A stretch of 64,000 bases of DNA, taken from Straminergon stramineum (Eukaryota > Streptophyta > Bryopsida > Hypnales > Calliergonaceae). The notes under the pieces are model-generated. The model did not search any database, was not told the origin of the DNA, and was given only the letters and a program-made list of their open reading frames with translations. The position numbers and the translations under genes were made by a program. The stretch lies in the NCBI GenBank assembly GCA_963920665.1, contig OY987263.1, positions 21,099,968-21,163,967 of the forward strand, given 5' to 3'. Position 1 is the first letter of the stretch. Each line of letters begins with the position of its first letter. Below, piece by piece: positions 51,096 through 62,589 of this stretch.

Positions 51096-52515
51096 CAAGG
51101 TTGCTATTTTGTGAGCATGTGAGCATGAGCTTGTAAGCTAGTGAGCATATAATTTTTTAGGGATTCCATCTAAAAATTTAGTTCAAAATTTATTATTTTT
51201 GATAAATTTGAGTACATATTGCCATGGACCTATTACCATGATCCATTGAACAATTTTAATGTGCTACTTATTTGACTTTGCTAAATTTGAAGAAGAAAAA
51301 AATTGGTGATTAATTAGGATTTGTTTGAAATTGATTGAGGTTGCTTAATGGATTATTTGATTTTTATAGTCACTCACTTCTTCTTATTGGGTTCTTTTTG
51401 GCGCCGAGAGGAGCCCCTTAGCTATGGGAAAAAAAACTTTTTTTTTCTCATGGCTAGGGGGATCTTCTCAATGTTGAGAGGTACCCAACAACAAGAGGGA
51501 GTGATTGTATCTCAATAGAGCAGCCTCAGTTGGTTTCAAATGAATCCAAATTAATTACCAATTTTTTTTCTTGAAATCTAGAAAAATTCAATAAGTAGCA
51601 CATCAAGGTGGCAAGTGCTCGATCCTCCTCTTGGCGCCGAGAGGTTCCAAGCAACAAGAGGGGAGTGATTAATCAAAGGACCATCTAATCAAAGATAGAA
51701 GAATTGGACCCCGGGAGATCCTAGAAGAGGACAATGATCAACTAATCAGCAATTTGGTATAACTAGGCTCATTCCTTCCAAAAGTAATCCATATCAACCA
51801 AATATTTTTTTCCAAAATCTAAACAAGTTCAATTACCAACACATCAAGACAGAAGTGTAGGTATTCCCCATTGGCTTTGAGAGGATCTACACAACTATAA
51901 AATAGTGATCAATTTGGTGCAACTAAGCTATTTCCACATGTAAAGAATTCCAATCAATGATACCTTCCCATTGACCCTCAAAAGATTTATGATGCTACAA
52001 GACATTCATCATCCAAAATAAAATTCACTATGCCAAAAATCATTAGTTATAAAAATAGTTCTTATCAACAATTTCTTTTTCTAAAATCTAAACAAGAAAA
52101 ATCATTGATACCCTCCCATCCACCCTGAGAGGACTCATGCTGTTATAGAACAATGATCGACCAATATTTTATACAAACTTATTTTCATCTCCATTCATCT
52201 TTCACATCAATTGAGTTCATCATTTTTATAATGTATACTTCTAATATTTTAGACAACATTGAAAATTATAATTTTCATCTAAATTCTACATATTATCTAT
52301 ATTCTCCATAAAATCCACGGTAATAGGCCCATAGTAATAGATACTCAAATTTATTAGAAATAGTAAATTTGGACCAAAAATTTTCAATGGAATCTATTTT
52401 TAGAAATATTCTTTAGTTTTCAAGTGCTTCTTCAAATTTCTAAGCTCAATGCTCACATAATCCCTGCTCAACACTCATAGGCTCATACTCACACGCTCAC
52501 AGAATAGCACTGCTA
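51096..52515. mobile_element. 1.4-kb TGAGC-terminal transposon with internal tandem repeats
   Basis: Flanked by the direct repeat CTTACTTTGG (51,086-51,095 and 52,516-52,525). Inner ends are inverted: 'tgctattttgtgagcatgtg' on the left and, reverse complemented, 'tgctattctgtgagcgtgtg' on the right, each followed by more TGAGC repeats. A duplication of 8-10 bp fits hAT or Mutator-like elements. Non-coding, so non-autonomous. The two short MITEs at 10,926 and 37,150 share the terminal style. Confidence 0.7.
51390..52160. repeat. Diverged ~200-bp tandem repeat inside the 51,096 element
   Basis: Four or five units with the order: 'GGCGCCGAGAGG' (or decayed form), 'caacaagaggg', 'agtgat.aatc', 'aatttggt..aacta.gct', 'aatcca.at.aa', long T run, 'aaatctaaacaa', 'acatcaag'. 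The clearest starts are near 51,401, 51,640, 51,872 and 52,110. Confidence 0.6.
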
Positions 52516-52625
52516 CTTACTTTGGGGCCAAGAATGTCACCAAAGCATTGTTGCCTTTCTTCTAAGACTCCACCCATAAAGCTCAGATTGTGATGAACTC
52601 TTTAGGCATGTGGAAATTGAAGGTA

Positions 52626-53556
52626 TTAACCCCTAAAGGACCATTGTCCCTTCGGGGGACAAATGAGATTTCGGGCAGGTACCTACGGTCTCAATTTTTG
52701 TCCTGATTTTTTGAAACTTTTTATGAAGATAGAAAAATTGATTAGCTTCATGGGAATATAATTTTTTTTTTCATTTGATGCCCGGGAACAATAGTTATGC
52801 CCAAATAAGCTCAAAATAGGGGAGAGGGGGCAGCAAAAAAATTTCAAAAATTTGAATTTTTTTATTTTTTATTTTTTCCCCTTATAGATTTTATTTTTGT
52901 CTACACGTAAAGATTTTACTCATTCCATTTGGATTTGTTATGAGAAAGTTATAGACAATTTTGTTTTTCGGGCACTTAGAGCATCTTCCTGAAAAAATAA
53001 CTTGTAGGATTCATTTCTGAATGCAATTTTTACAATTTTTCAAAAACTAAAGGTCCATATTGCTTCATTTGCCTTCTAGAACAATCTCACCATTGGGATT
53101 AGTGCATTTTAATTCCATCTTAGAGATATTAATAATTTAGATTTTCCTTCTATCTTGTACCTACTTCTACTTAACAATTTTTTAAAGAATCAAAATTAAT
53201 TTTTTTTGCATTTTCTTTTTTTTCCTAGACTCTCAACTCAATTCTACATCACAAAGATTTAAAGCTCAAAACTCTGTAGTGCAAAAAACTAAAGTTAAGA
53301 AGGTTCAAAGTCAAATAACCTAGTCCCGCAATGTGTGGAAAAACTTGTTTTCTTCACTTTAAACGCAGATATCTTGCAATCTATGCGGTCAAAATTTCTG
53401 AAATTTTTTCCACACATTTTCATACTAGTTAGGTGTAAGATCCTACGGTTAGATGTGTTAAAAATAAAATTTTCAAATTTTTTAACTCTTTGCTCTAAAA
53501 ATGGCAGTTTTGAGTGTTCTTTTGCAGAAAAAAGGCCTTGGTCCTTTAGGGGTTAA
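52626..53556 (+). mobile_element. Best-preserved TTAA-type (piggyBac-like) element
   Basis: Perfect 18-bp terminal inverted repeat TTAACCCCTAAAGGACCA, with TTAA at 52,626-52,629 and 53,553-53,556. If TTAA is the target duplication, the element proper begins CCCCTAAAGG, like the CCC start of piggyBac ends. 931 bp, no frame longer than 73 codons. Confidence 0.85.
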
Positions 53557-55274
53557 CTAAGCAATTCTTCTTCTCAATTTATTTCCTTTCCCTCTATACT
53601 TTCAATGGTTGCACTTGTATGTTGTGCATAAAACATATATTACTCCATGCATTGGCCGGAGTTGTGTGCAAGCTTGCCAATATTTGTGACCTACAACATC
53701 TCTTGTAGATCATAACACCTCTACGAAGTGCATACCAATGAAAGACAACCTCTAAAATTTCTATCTCTTATATTTATTGAATTCATAACTTAAATTGATT
53801 GATCCCATAAACGTTCTTTAGACTAAGATTACAAAATAATTTTGGGGGAATGTTTCATAATCAATTCTTTCTATTTTTGCATCTACAATTCAATTAATGG
53901 CAATTTACAAAATTGAAATATTGACTCCAAATAATTGCGCCATTTTCCTTAGGCTAGTATTATAATCACAAAATGTGTCAAAATCTAATCTAGAAATGAG
54001 TGAATGACCAATTCCAATCCTACAGTAGACTTATTGGCATAAGTTTTTGGATCTAATCAACAAAATTCTCACACTATCTATGGTGCACAACATTATCAAT
54101 TCAACATTATTAGGGGGTTGCTAGAACATCACTAGTTGTACGGAAAATATACATATATAAGAGTAACTTTTTGATGAAAACTATAATTAATGGGTTGCCT
54201 CCTAGAAGATTCTCATTAGTATGGCAAAAATTGATTATTTGTTCAAGGTTTGCAATTCCTCCTAATATTTTATTTATTTACAAATATGACATTGGCATAA
54301 GAAATGATGGAGATTCTTTTTACTCACTAGAAGACTTGTAGGTTTAAGGTAATATAGTGAGTTGTATGGGTGGGATAAGCATATGATTCACTCTCTTGAA
54401 AAGTAATTGAGTGTTTGGGTATGATGAACTCTTGCCGCATGGGTGGAGATGCCTTTCATTAGTACTGATTAGATGAACAATACAACTTAAACATGTGTAG
54501 CTTGTTGATCATTGTTTGCTTCAAATGCTAAATATTTTGCAGTGAATGTTGCAATAAGCTTAACAATTATTGTTGTTTTGTGGTGGTGATGATCTAATTA
54601 ACAAAGTTTCACAAAAAGTAAGTGCATGAAGAGCACATTGACTCAATGTCATGGCCACGCTAGGAGCTCCAACTCAATCCTGTGGTTGTCATGGTGGGAT
54701 TTCTTAAATGCTAGCTTGTATCTACATCTGAGAGAGGGTTTCTCTTGGGCCTCATGTTTGGTGATTATCCCACATAATGTTGACTATGTATTGGATAATT
54801 GTTGGAGTTATGGAGCGTCTACTCCATTATCGATTCCTAGTTGTATAATCAATAGGAATCATGCAATTAAAGATTTGATGACTTTGAAGCTTGTAGTTGA
54901 TAGTAGAAGATCATATCTCTAAATGTATGCTTGCATATTGGATGGTGATGCACCACATTAGTAAGAGTCAACAATGATGGTAGAGGGTTGTAAAATATGG
55001 TGTTACTTTGTTTTTGCAATTTATTAATCGGCTCTAAATCAAAGAAGAAGAGGATATGCATGCATTGATAAAAGTTACAATTAAACAAGTGAATGGGAGG
55101 AACTTTGAACATGGCCTTATTTAAAAAGAAAGCATGAAGTGTCCATGTTTGCTTCAAAGATACACAAAAAAATGATTCTCATATTTTGCAAGTTGCAACA
55201 CTTATCAAATGGTTTCAAATAAATCTCAGTATAAAGAACATGAAATTTAGGAGCTACAATAGAAGCTCCAAAAA

Positions 55275-55331
<57 letters not shown>

Positions 55332-57479
55332 CTGCATAATTAAGTGTCTGTGATCATAAATGTTATCTTAAATTTTTTTTCATACTTGTCATATCCCTTC
55401 ATTTGTGACATTATTTTGCATTCACTAAATAATTTGTAACATAAAAAAACGTGATATAGAGAGTAAAGAGTAGATTTTGAATTGGGTATATCCATTCTCT
55501 AGGATGTGATATTGCCAAATGTGATATTAATCCTATAAAGATGCTTCAAACAATTTGGATCCCTTGGTTGATTTAAAAAAGAATTGCAAAATAGAAAAAA
55601 AAAATCGGCCAATTTTAGGGGAGAGTCGCTTAAGTGAATTTTAAGTGAATATTATTGAATGTTCTCTCACTACTGTCTTATTAATTTTTCAAAAGAAGAA
55701 AATGCTTAATCCACTCATCATGACATCATCCTTGTAGGCCATCTCTTGCCCTATACTCTTAATATGAATTTCATCTATAAAAATGATGTTTTTTGAATTT
55801 GTGTCCAACTTATGAAATGAAGTTTATCAAGTATAATTCTATAGCAACTTGAAAATTTGGAAAACTCATAAAATTTAACATTTTATATCAATTTGACTTT
55901 AACCATGAATTTGTTGATTTTATTTATACTGTAACTTTGGTTTAGCCCATGATGTTACACACTATAATGTTTATGCATGGTAAAAAATTAAGATGTTTTG
56001 ACCATATTTTGTATTTGATATGATTTTTTTTGCCTTTTCTTTTTAAAGAATCAACAAGATTTTCAAATTTTTAGAAAAAAACGAAAATTTTTACACTCAA
56101 AGAAAATGTGTGCTTTCATCTTTGAAAAATATAAATAAATTTTTTTATTCATATATAATTGCAAACTAGCAGCAAATAGAATGAAGGATTGGGAGGCCGA
56201 AATTTGTGGTCTTGTGTTTGTCCTTATTGGGTTAACTCTAGAAGGACATGCCAATACAAGTATTGATGATGACTAATTTCATTGTCCATCATTGTATTTG
56301 CTTCTATTTTGGAACTAGATATGAATGGAAAATTTTATATTCATTTTTCAAAGCTAAAACCATATGTCTACTACAAGTCATAAAATTTCCAATTTTTTTT
56401 TTTTAAATTTAAAAATTATTGTGTATTTCTTTAAAGAAATAATGAAAATTCATATCCAATAAAAAATATTATCAAAAAATCTAAAATTTTCACCATAAAT
56501 GTACATCATAGTATATAACATTATGGTATAAATTAAAGTTGTTGTGTCACTCTAAAATTAGAAATTAAATCAACAAACCACGATTATAGGCCCAAAGTCC
56601 ACATTGCTATAAAATATTGAAATCTATGAATTTTTCAAAATTTCCAATTGCAATAAAAACTGCACTTGATAAGCTTCATTTCATTGGTTGGACCCAAATT
56701 CTAAAAATATTATTTTTATGGCTAAAATTCACATCAAGAATAAATAGCAAGAAATGGCCAAAATACACTACAAGAGTGATCCGTGGATTAAGCATCTTCT
56801 TCTTTAGAAAAGTCAATTATATCATAATGAGGGAGCTTGCAATACTATTCACTGAAAATGTACTCATTCAAGCAACTTCAAAAAACAAAATTGGATGGAA
56901 AAAAAAGTTTCTTTTCCATTCTTCAGACTTAACCATGTGGTCGCCCAAACAGACATTGGCAAGTAGGCAGATTGGTCGTAATTTGGAGAGGAGAGCCAGA
57001 CAGTGAGACCCCTCTTGATTGTACAGTATGGTGGCAAAGAAAACCTCCAAAACCGACATTTTATTCTCTTTGATAAATTTTGTTCTATAGGCGAACTAAA
57101 ATGTCATATCCATGTCCATAAATTTTTCATTCATTTCACTATTTGAGTGCTTTCCATCCAATGCATGATACCACTTGCGGAAATATGGTACGTGTAGACC
57201 AAGGACATGAATAATCATCAAATCAAAATTGGTTTAATTTGTCATGTAAGTCTTCTTGCAAGTTGTTTTGGGTGGTGTTTTTTCATCCCATTCAGAGTAA
57301 CAACACTCACAATAGTCTCAATAAACATTATGGTTCCTATATATGATTTAAACGTCTAAATTTTTGGTGGGATCTTGTGAAGAATCCCATCTGAACGGGG
57401 ATAATTCTCGATTCTCTTCACCACAGCTGACTGTGCATTTCTAAACCAAGTATGAAAAAACTATAAATTTTTAAAATGC
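53557..57479. other. AT-rich intergenic with a (TA)n microsatellite
   Basis: Apart from the microsatellite at 55,278-55,331 nothing is recognised. The 129-codon frame at 56,617-57,006 has no recognisable domain. Confidence 0.45.
55278..55331. repeat. (TA)n microsatellite
   Basis: About 27 uninterrupted AT dinucleotides. Confidence 0.95.
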
Positions 57480-58080
57480 TGAAAATATGAAGTACACTGT
57501 ACCCCCAAATTGACTCTCTTCGGCTCTAACTTCTATCCAAAGGACTTCTTCTACTTTGGCAAGAATCTTGATAGGTTCTGTTTCGCAAACAAGTCATAAT
57601 TATGCAATCAAGTGCCTTTTAGAGAACCTTACTCGCCCTACCTGTAAAGGCCATATCACGCTAACTAACGAAGTTAACTGTCTTCCAAAGTCGTCACTCG
57701 TCAGTTTGTAGAAACCTCCTGCACCAAGATTGAGGCACTAAAATTCTCTAAAATTCTGTAAAATTCTCTGGGAGAGCAGCAACAACCGCTGCAAGTGCGA
57801 AGCATCTTTGAAATCTTTTGATGCGTGTTGGCTGCGACCATTCCAACCAACAATCATTGGAGGCTGTTCTCGTGGCCCACGCGACTTGCATAACTTAAGC
57901 TTATTAAGATACACCCTCCATTGCAACCAAGCATCTCTCTCTCTCACACACAATTTGTTGTTCACCCACTTTGAATACAGTCATGCGTAATATTTTGGGG
58001 ACTTCGCCACTCCGGCTGGTTTGAAGCAGAAACCGAGAAGTTGATGAAGTCGTCCCCCATGCACTCCTCCGGTGATACAC
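57480..58080. other. GC-richer patch, possibly a gene 5' end truncated by a MITE
   Basis: Composition rises to about 45-50% GC. It contains a pyrimidine-rich CATCTCTCTCTCTCTCACAC stretch near 57,930 like a plant 5' leader, and an ATG at 58,043 (MKSSPMHSSGDT) whose frame runs straight into the MITE at 58,084. A minus-strand 75-codon frame at 57,738-57,965 is unrecognised. No gene call is justified. Confidence 0.25.
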
Positions 58081-58083
58081 TAA

Positions 58084-58221
58084 GGGCGGGCTTCCATGTG
58101 GAGTTGGGGCCGGTGTAGTCCACTGATCAACGGTGGAATCGGTGTCTGGTTTTTTTGGAACTCCTTGTCCACCGTTGATTGGTGAACTTCACCGTCCCCG
58201 ACTCCACATGGAAGCCCACCC
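58084..58221. mobile_element. 138-bp Tourist-like MITE (near-complete foldback)
   Basis: 54-bp inverted repeats at 58,084-58,137 and 58,168-58,221, each starting GGGYGGGCTTCCATGTGGAG and ending CAACGGTGGA, around a 30-bp loop. TAA lies at both flanks (58,081-58,083 and 58,222-58,224). The PIF/Harbinger assignment is strong. Confidence 0.9.
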
Positions 58222-58234
58222 TAAGGGGGTCTGA

Positions 58235-59260
58235 TCTAGAAGCGACCATGTTTTAAATGCAACCCCATCTAGGAATGAGTGACATGTTGCTTGAAATATC
58301 TAGTACAGTCAATGATTAGTTTGGGTAGGCTTAAATGGTCGCTTTCAAAGTAGAGTACCTTATTTGTAGTAGTAGTAGTAGTAGCAATGCATGAGTAACG
58401 ATACCCTTTCATACATTGGGATTGAGTAACTAAGGTAGTGTGTTCTTGAAGCGACCTTTTAAGAGTTGATTGCCTTTTGGGGAAAGTGAAAACTTCTTGA
58501 ATCGATCTTCAATAAATTTCCATAGGAAGGAAAATGGAATTGGCATTGAATGCAAGTTGTTTCATAATTTTTGGACCTTCGTGAAATTAGTAACGAATTT
58601 TTGAAGTTGAAATGCAAGGATCACTAAAAGCGACCACCTCTTGAAATGTTCAGTATGATTGGTGCATTGAAGAAAGCAAAATGTACCTTTGTGTCATGTT
58701 TGCTTTTAGAGCAAGGTCACTTTTAGAGCAAAGTGACATATGTAAGTCTACCTTGGAAGTCTCATTTGCATTGCATACAATTCAAGCAACAATGAATAGA
58801 TTGCACTATTTGTACTAATAGCACTGCATGGGTAACGAACTCTGACTTTCATACATTGGGACCTAAAGACAAATATAAGATAAATACAATGGTTTCCAAT
58901 TGCAAGTTTTTCAAGGGGGTGCTTCAAAGCTTGACTTATATGTGCAAGGAATTTCAATTGTGTCATTCTTATGGCAATAAGGTATGAGGCTCTTAAAGCG
59001 ACCCTTTAAAAGATGATTGCCTTTTCAGGGAGCAAAGCTCCTTGAAACAATTTTCAGAAATTTTTTGTAGGAAGAAAAATGGAATTGGCATCTAAGTGAT
59101 CTAACCCATGTCATTTCTTATTTTTTGGCCCTTCTTGGAATTAGTTACAAATTTTTGAAGTTGAAACATGGTGGTCATCAAAAGCGACCACCTCCTAAAA
59201 TGTGCAAAGTTGGTACATTGAAGAAAGAAAAATGTACCTCTATATCATATTCGCTTTCAA
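58235..59260 (+). repeat. Diverged tandem duplication with recurrent GCGACC motifs
   Basis: 58,386-58,712 and 58,815-59,255 share a long series of blocks in the same order: 'tttcatacattggga', 'aagcgacc.tttaa.ag.tgattgccttt', 'aggaag.aaaatggaattggcat', 'aatttttgaagttgaaa', 'aaaagcgaccacctc', 'cattgaagaaag.aaaatgtacct'. Related single motifs are at 58,238 and, inverted, 58,340. A (GTA)n run sits at about 58,371-58,385. Confidence 0.65.
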
Positions 59261-61574
59261 TGCCCTATTGGAGTTTGAGTCCCTACTTTAGTCCTTTGAC
59301 TCTCAATGAATATGATGTAATGAAGTTACCCTAAGTTATGTTGAGACCAAGTCTTACCCTTGAAAGACGAAGATGATTGACCACAAATTTCTTGCATCAT
59401 AGTACATATACATACTTTCAAGATTTGGCCAATAGTAAGTAGAATCATTTGCAAATAGAATTGAGAAATTCTGACAAGAAATGCATTTTTTGTGATTTTT
59501 CAAAGTTTGTGGGGCTAAATTGGTAGAGTATAGGTAGACTTATGCTAAACCACATGCTAATTTGTCCCCTCCCCTAATACATTGTCATAATGCTAAAGGG
59601 TTGCTAAAATTGTGGTAATGGGTAGGTGACTAATGTAAATGGGAGGATCCAATTAATAGATGTCGGAATTGGATGACTGACATCATTGGATTGTTCTACC
59701 TTATTGCATAATTATTCAAAGGCATTGACATTCTATCTATTATTTTTTTGGTACATAACATTGTTTATCTAAGCCCATCCAACTTTGAATGGATACCAAT
59801 TGAATGTGGATTCTAAGGTGATAGGTTTGTGATAAGGAGATATTGGAAAGAATTACAATCTAAACATAATAAGCTCTATTTTTTCAAGATTGGAAATTTT
59901 AAAATAGTGCTTCCTTCTCCACAAAGTTGAGTCAAACTATATTGACCGAGTTGGGTACGTAGGGCCTAAAATTTCTTTTCTTCTAACTTCAAATGTTATG
60001 ATCTTGAATTTTTTTAAAGTTCAAATGGTCTAAATTTCTTCCACAAATACTAGAAGAAAATGAGGTATTTTTTCCTACATTCACAATTTCTTTTTGAATC
60101 ATAGTAGACAAGTGCAACTAGTACTAATCTAGGGAGTTATAGTCATAATGGACAAATTGTTCTTGAAAACATCATCGTAAAGGACATTGGATTATTTCTC
60201 ATCCATCATCTTAATTGGAAGTTCATCGACAAGTTCTACCAATATGTTTAGTGTTGTGGCATTCTCTTCCGCATCAATACATCTACTCAACAATCATGCC
60301 ACTATATTCTAGGTCTTTTTTTTGGCAAAATTTCGCCAGATCTGTTAGAATCTAATCACTGTGAATCTGTCCTTCTAAAATCTAGCCTATGCAGTGAGGC
60401 CAATACATAGACACTAGTTCAAAAAAACCCTGCTACATACCATCCTATGTGGTAGTTGAACTAAAAACATATTGATGCACACCAAATTTTCTATAGGAAG
60501 GGTGTCATGGCAAAGTTGTATTGGATGTCGGTGAAGCTTTCTATTTTTTTAAAATAATTTAGGTATATTTTAATTTTTAACCTCAATTTTTTTTCTATGG
60601 TAAATTATAAAAATTGTTCTAGTAGTTGTTTATGCATGTTGCATGGTTTGTTCACATTGGTTTCTTAATGAATCCTTAGTTACAAAATTTTGAGTTATAA
60701 CATTTGTTGTCACTTTGACTTTCAATTGCAACAATTGTTTTTCTAATTGTGATTATGGGATGAATTCATTCAAGGCCATTCTTTATACATTGAACGATTG
60801 AAATACAACTTCTTTGCTTGCAACAACAACAATTGAGTAATGATTGCATACAACTACAACAAGTTAAGAACAATGAATCAAAAGCAAGAATGAAATTGTC
60901 ACAACGACATTATTGGCATGGAAACATGTTTGACATGAGTGAGCACCCAAAAAAAATTACAATGTTCAATGCATCTATCACTCATAAGTAGAATTGGGCA
61001 CAAGTTCACAAATGTCCACTTAGATTCCTAGTACATTGCAAATTGTACATATCTTGGCACAAATTCCTTCAAACTTCTTAAATACCTACTACTAGTTTCT
61101 ACCTTAGAACACATTTAGACATTACAAACCAAAGTCTACCTAATCATCTAATGTTAGTTGTAATTACTAGAACCAAGTGATTAGTAAGTTTTTAACCACA
61201 TAAATTGTAGGATTCAAAACATTAATGGTGTTACAAAAGTAGAAAAAGAATGCAAGCTATAATAATGGAAGCAAACAAGTACAATCTTGTGATAAGAAAA
61301 AGCAAGAGCAAATGTGGCAAGGAAATCACATCATGGTAGGAGGGAGAATAACCAACATATGTTAGGAAAAAAAGAGGCAATGGTGGCAAGACACTATAAG
61401 AAACCCGCGTTTTTTATGTTGTTTTCAAAAAACGTATCCTGTCTTTTGAGATGTTACTGCATTACACAATCAATGGGCATGGGAGTGTGAATTTGATGTG
61501 ATGTTGCGGAAAACGTGCACGGCTAAGTTGGAAAACGAGCAAATGTTATTGTAGACGGACATGTTCTTAATGAT
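59261..61574. other. AT-rich intergenic, nothing certain
   Basis: 59,975-60,050 ('acttcaaatgtt...atttcttccacaaata') faintly resembles the 3' third of the TTAA elements. 'actagaagaaaatgagg' at 60,050 resembles the left end of the hAT-like element. Neither is strong enough for a call. Confidence 0.35.
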
Positions 61575-62589
61575 GCTAGAAAAAACATGTTGATGGTTTT
61601 CTGTGACATCCAAAAAAACATAGACGGCCACGTCAACAAGTAGACCCGTTTTGACTATGGGTAAGTCATTAAAAATTACTATGGTCTATGGTAAAAAGTT
61701 GACCATATGTGAAAATTTTAGAGAAGGGCAACCACATGGCATGCTTTGCCAAAAAAAAAAATGGATGGATGTGCACCATGGATGAAAAAGAGATGGTCTT
61801 TATATAAGTAGGTGGTCGGAAGTGAAACAAACAATATGGGATATGTAAAACAAGAATTGTGTTTAATGTAAAATGTCTGAAACGACATCTAGATGTCTAA
61901 AACAACATTAGATGTCTAAAATAGTGTCAAGATGTACAATGGTCAAGTTCCCATATTCTATTTATCCCATATCTTTTGTCTTAGCATGGACGGACAAAGA
62001 ATATAAATATGGCCTTTGTTATCTTCATTTTCACTAACTTTTAATGAAGGAATTCCTTCATTTTGCCATCAAAAATTCTCTTGATGGTAGATGGTAAGTT
62101 TTCTTCAATTCTTATTGAATTCAAGAAATTTTGCTTGTTTATTTTATTTTTAATCCATATTTTTTATTAATCTTGCCTAACAGGTATAATATGTAGAAAT
62201 GGATGTCTCAAAAATATCTAATTCGACATTTGAAAAAGAAAAATTAAAAATAACATGAAAGTGTGTTGACTAGGCATGCCATGTCATCAAAATGGGTTCC
62301 AAGTCACTTTTCCTGCCACGTCAAGAGTCACGTCATCGACGGGCTGGATGAAAAAAATCCCACGTAGATCTTTTTGCCTACGTGGTGCTTACATGGCATC
62401 CACGTGCCGCACTATAGAGACTTTGGAAGACCCTATTGTTTGCGACGTTAGAAAAAAACAAGCTGAAATTGGATGAGTTTTCCTTGATTTTGGCACGTTT
62501 TTTTGCTCGTCCATTATAATGGATTTTAGGTGACATCTACCTGGATCATTTTCATGTCGAACTAAATGCCAGGGCATGTTTTTTCTAGC
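61575..62589. mobile_element. Candidate 1-kb DNA transposon with 15-bp inverted repeats
   Basis: GCTAGAAAAAACATG at 61,575-61,589 recurs as its exact reverse complement at 62,575-62,589, with partial similarity outside (TTAAT on both sides). The interior has several CACGT/ACGTGG-rich, GC-mixed stretches (62,310-62,410) that stand out from the desert. No transposase frame; no exact target duplication. Confidence 0.45.

Noticed and set aside
56617..57006. 129-codon plus-strand frame
   Set aside because: No domain, Lys/Ile/Phe bias expected from AT-rich DNA, no leader features.
58084..58221. Long foldback as a microRNA precursor
   Set aside because: TAA duplications and GGG ends identify a Tourist MITE; small-RNA production is possible but not shown.
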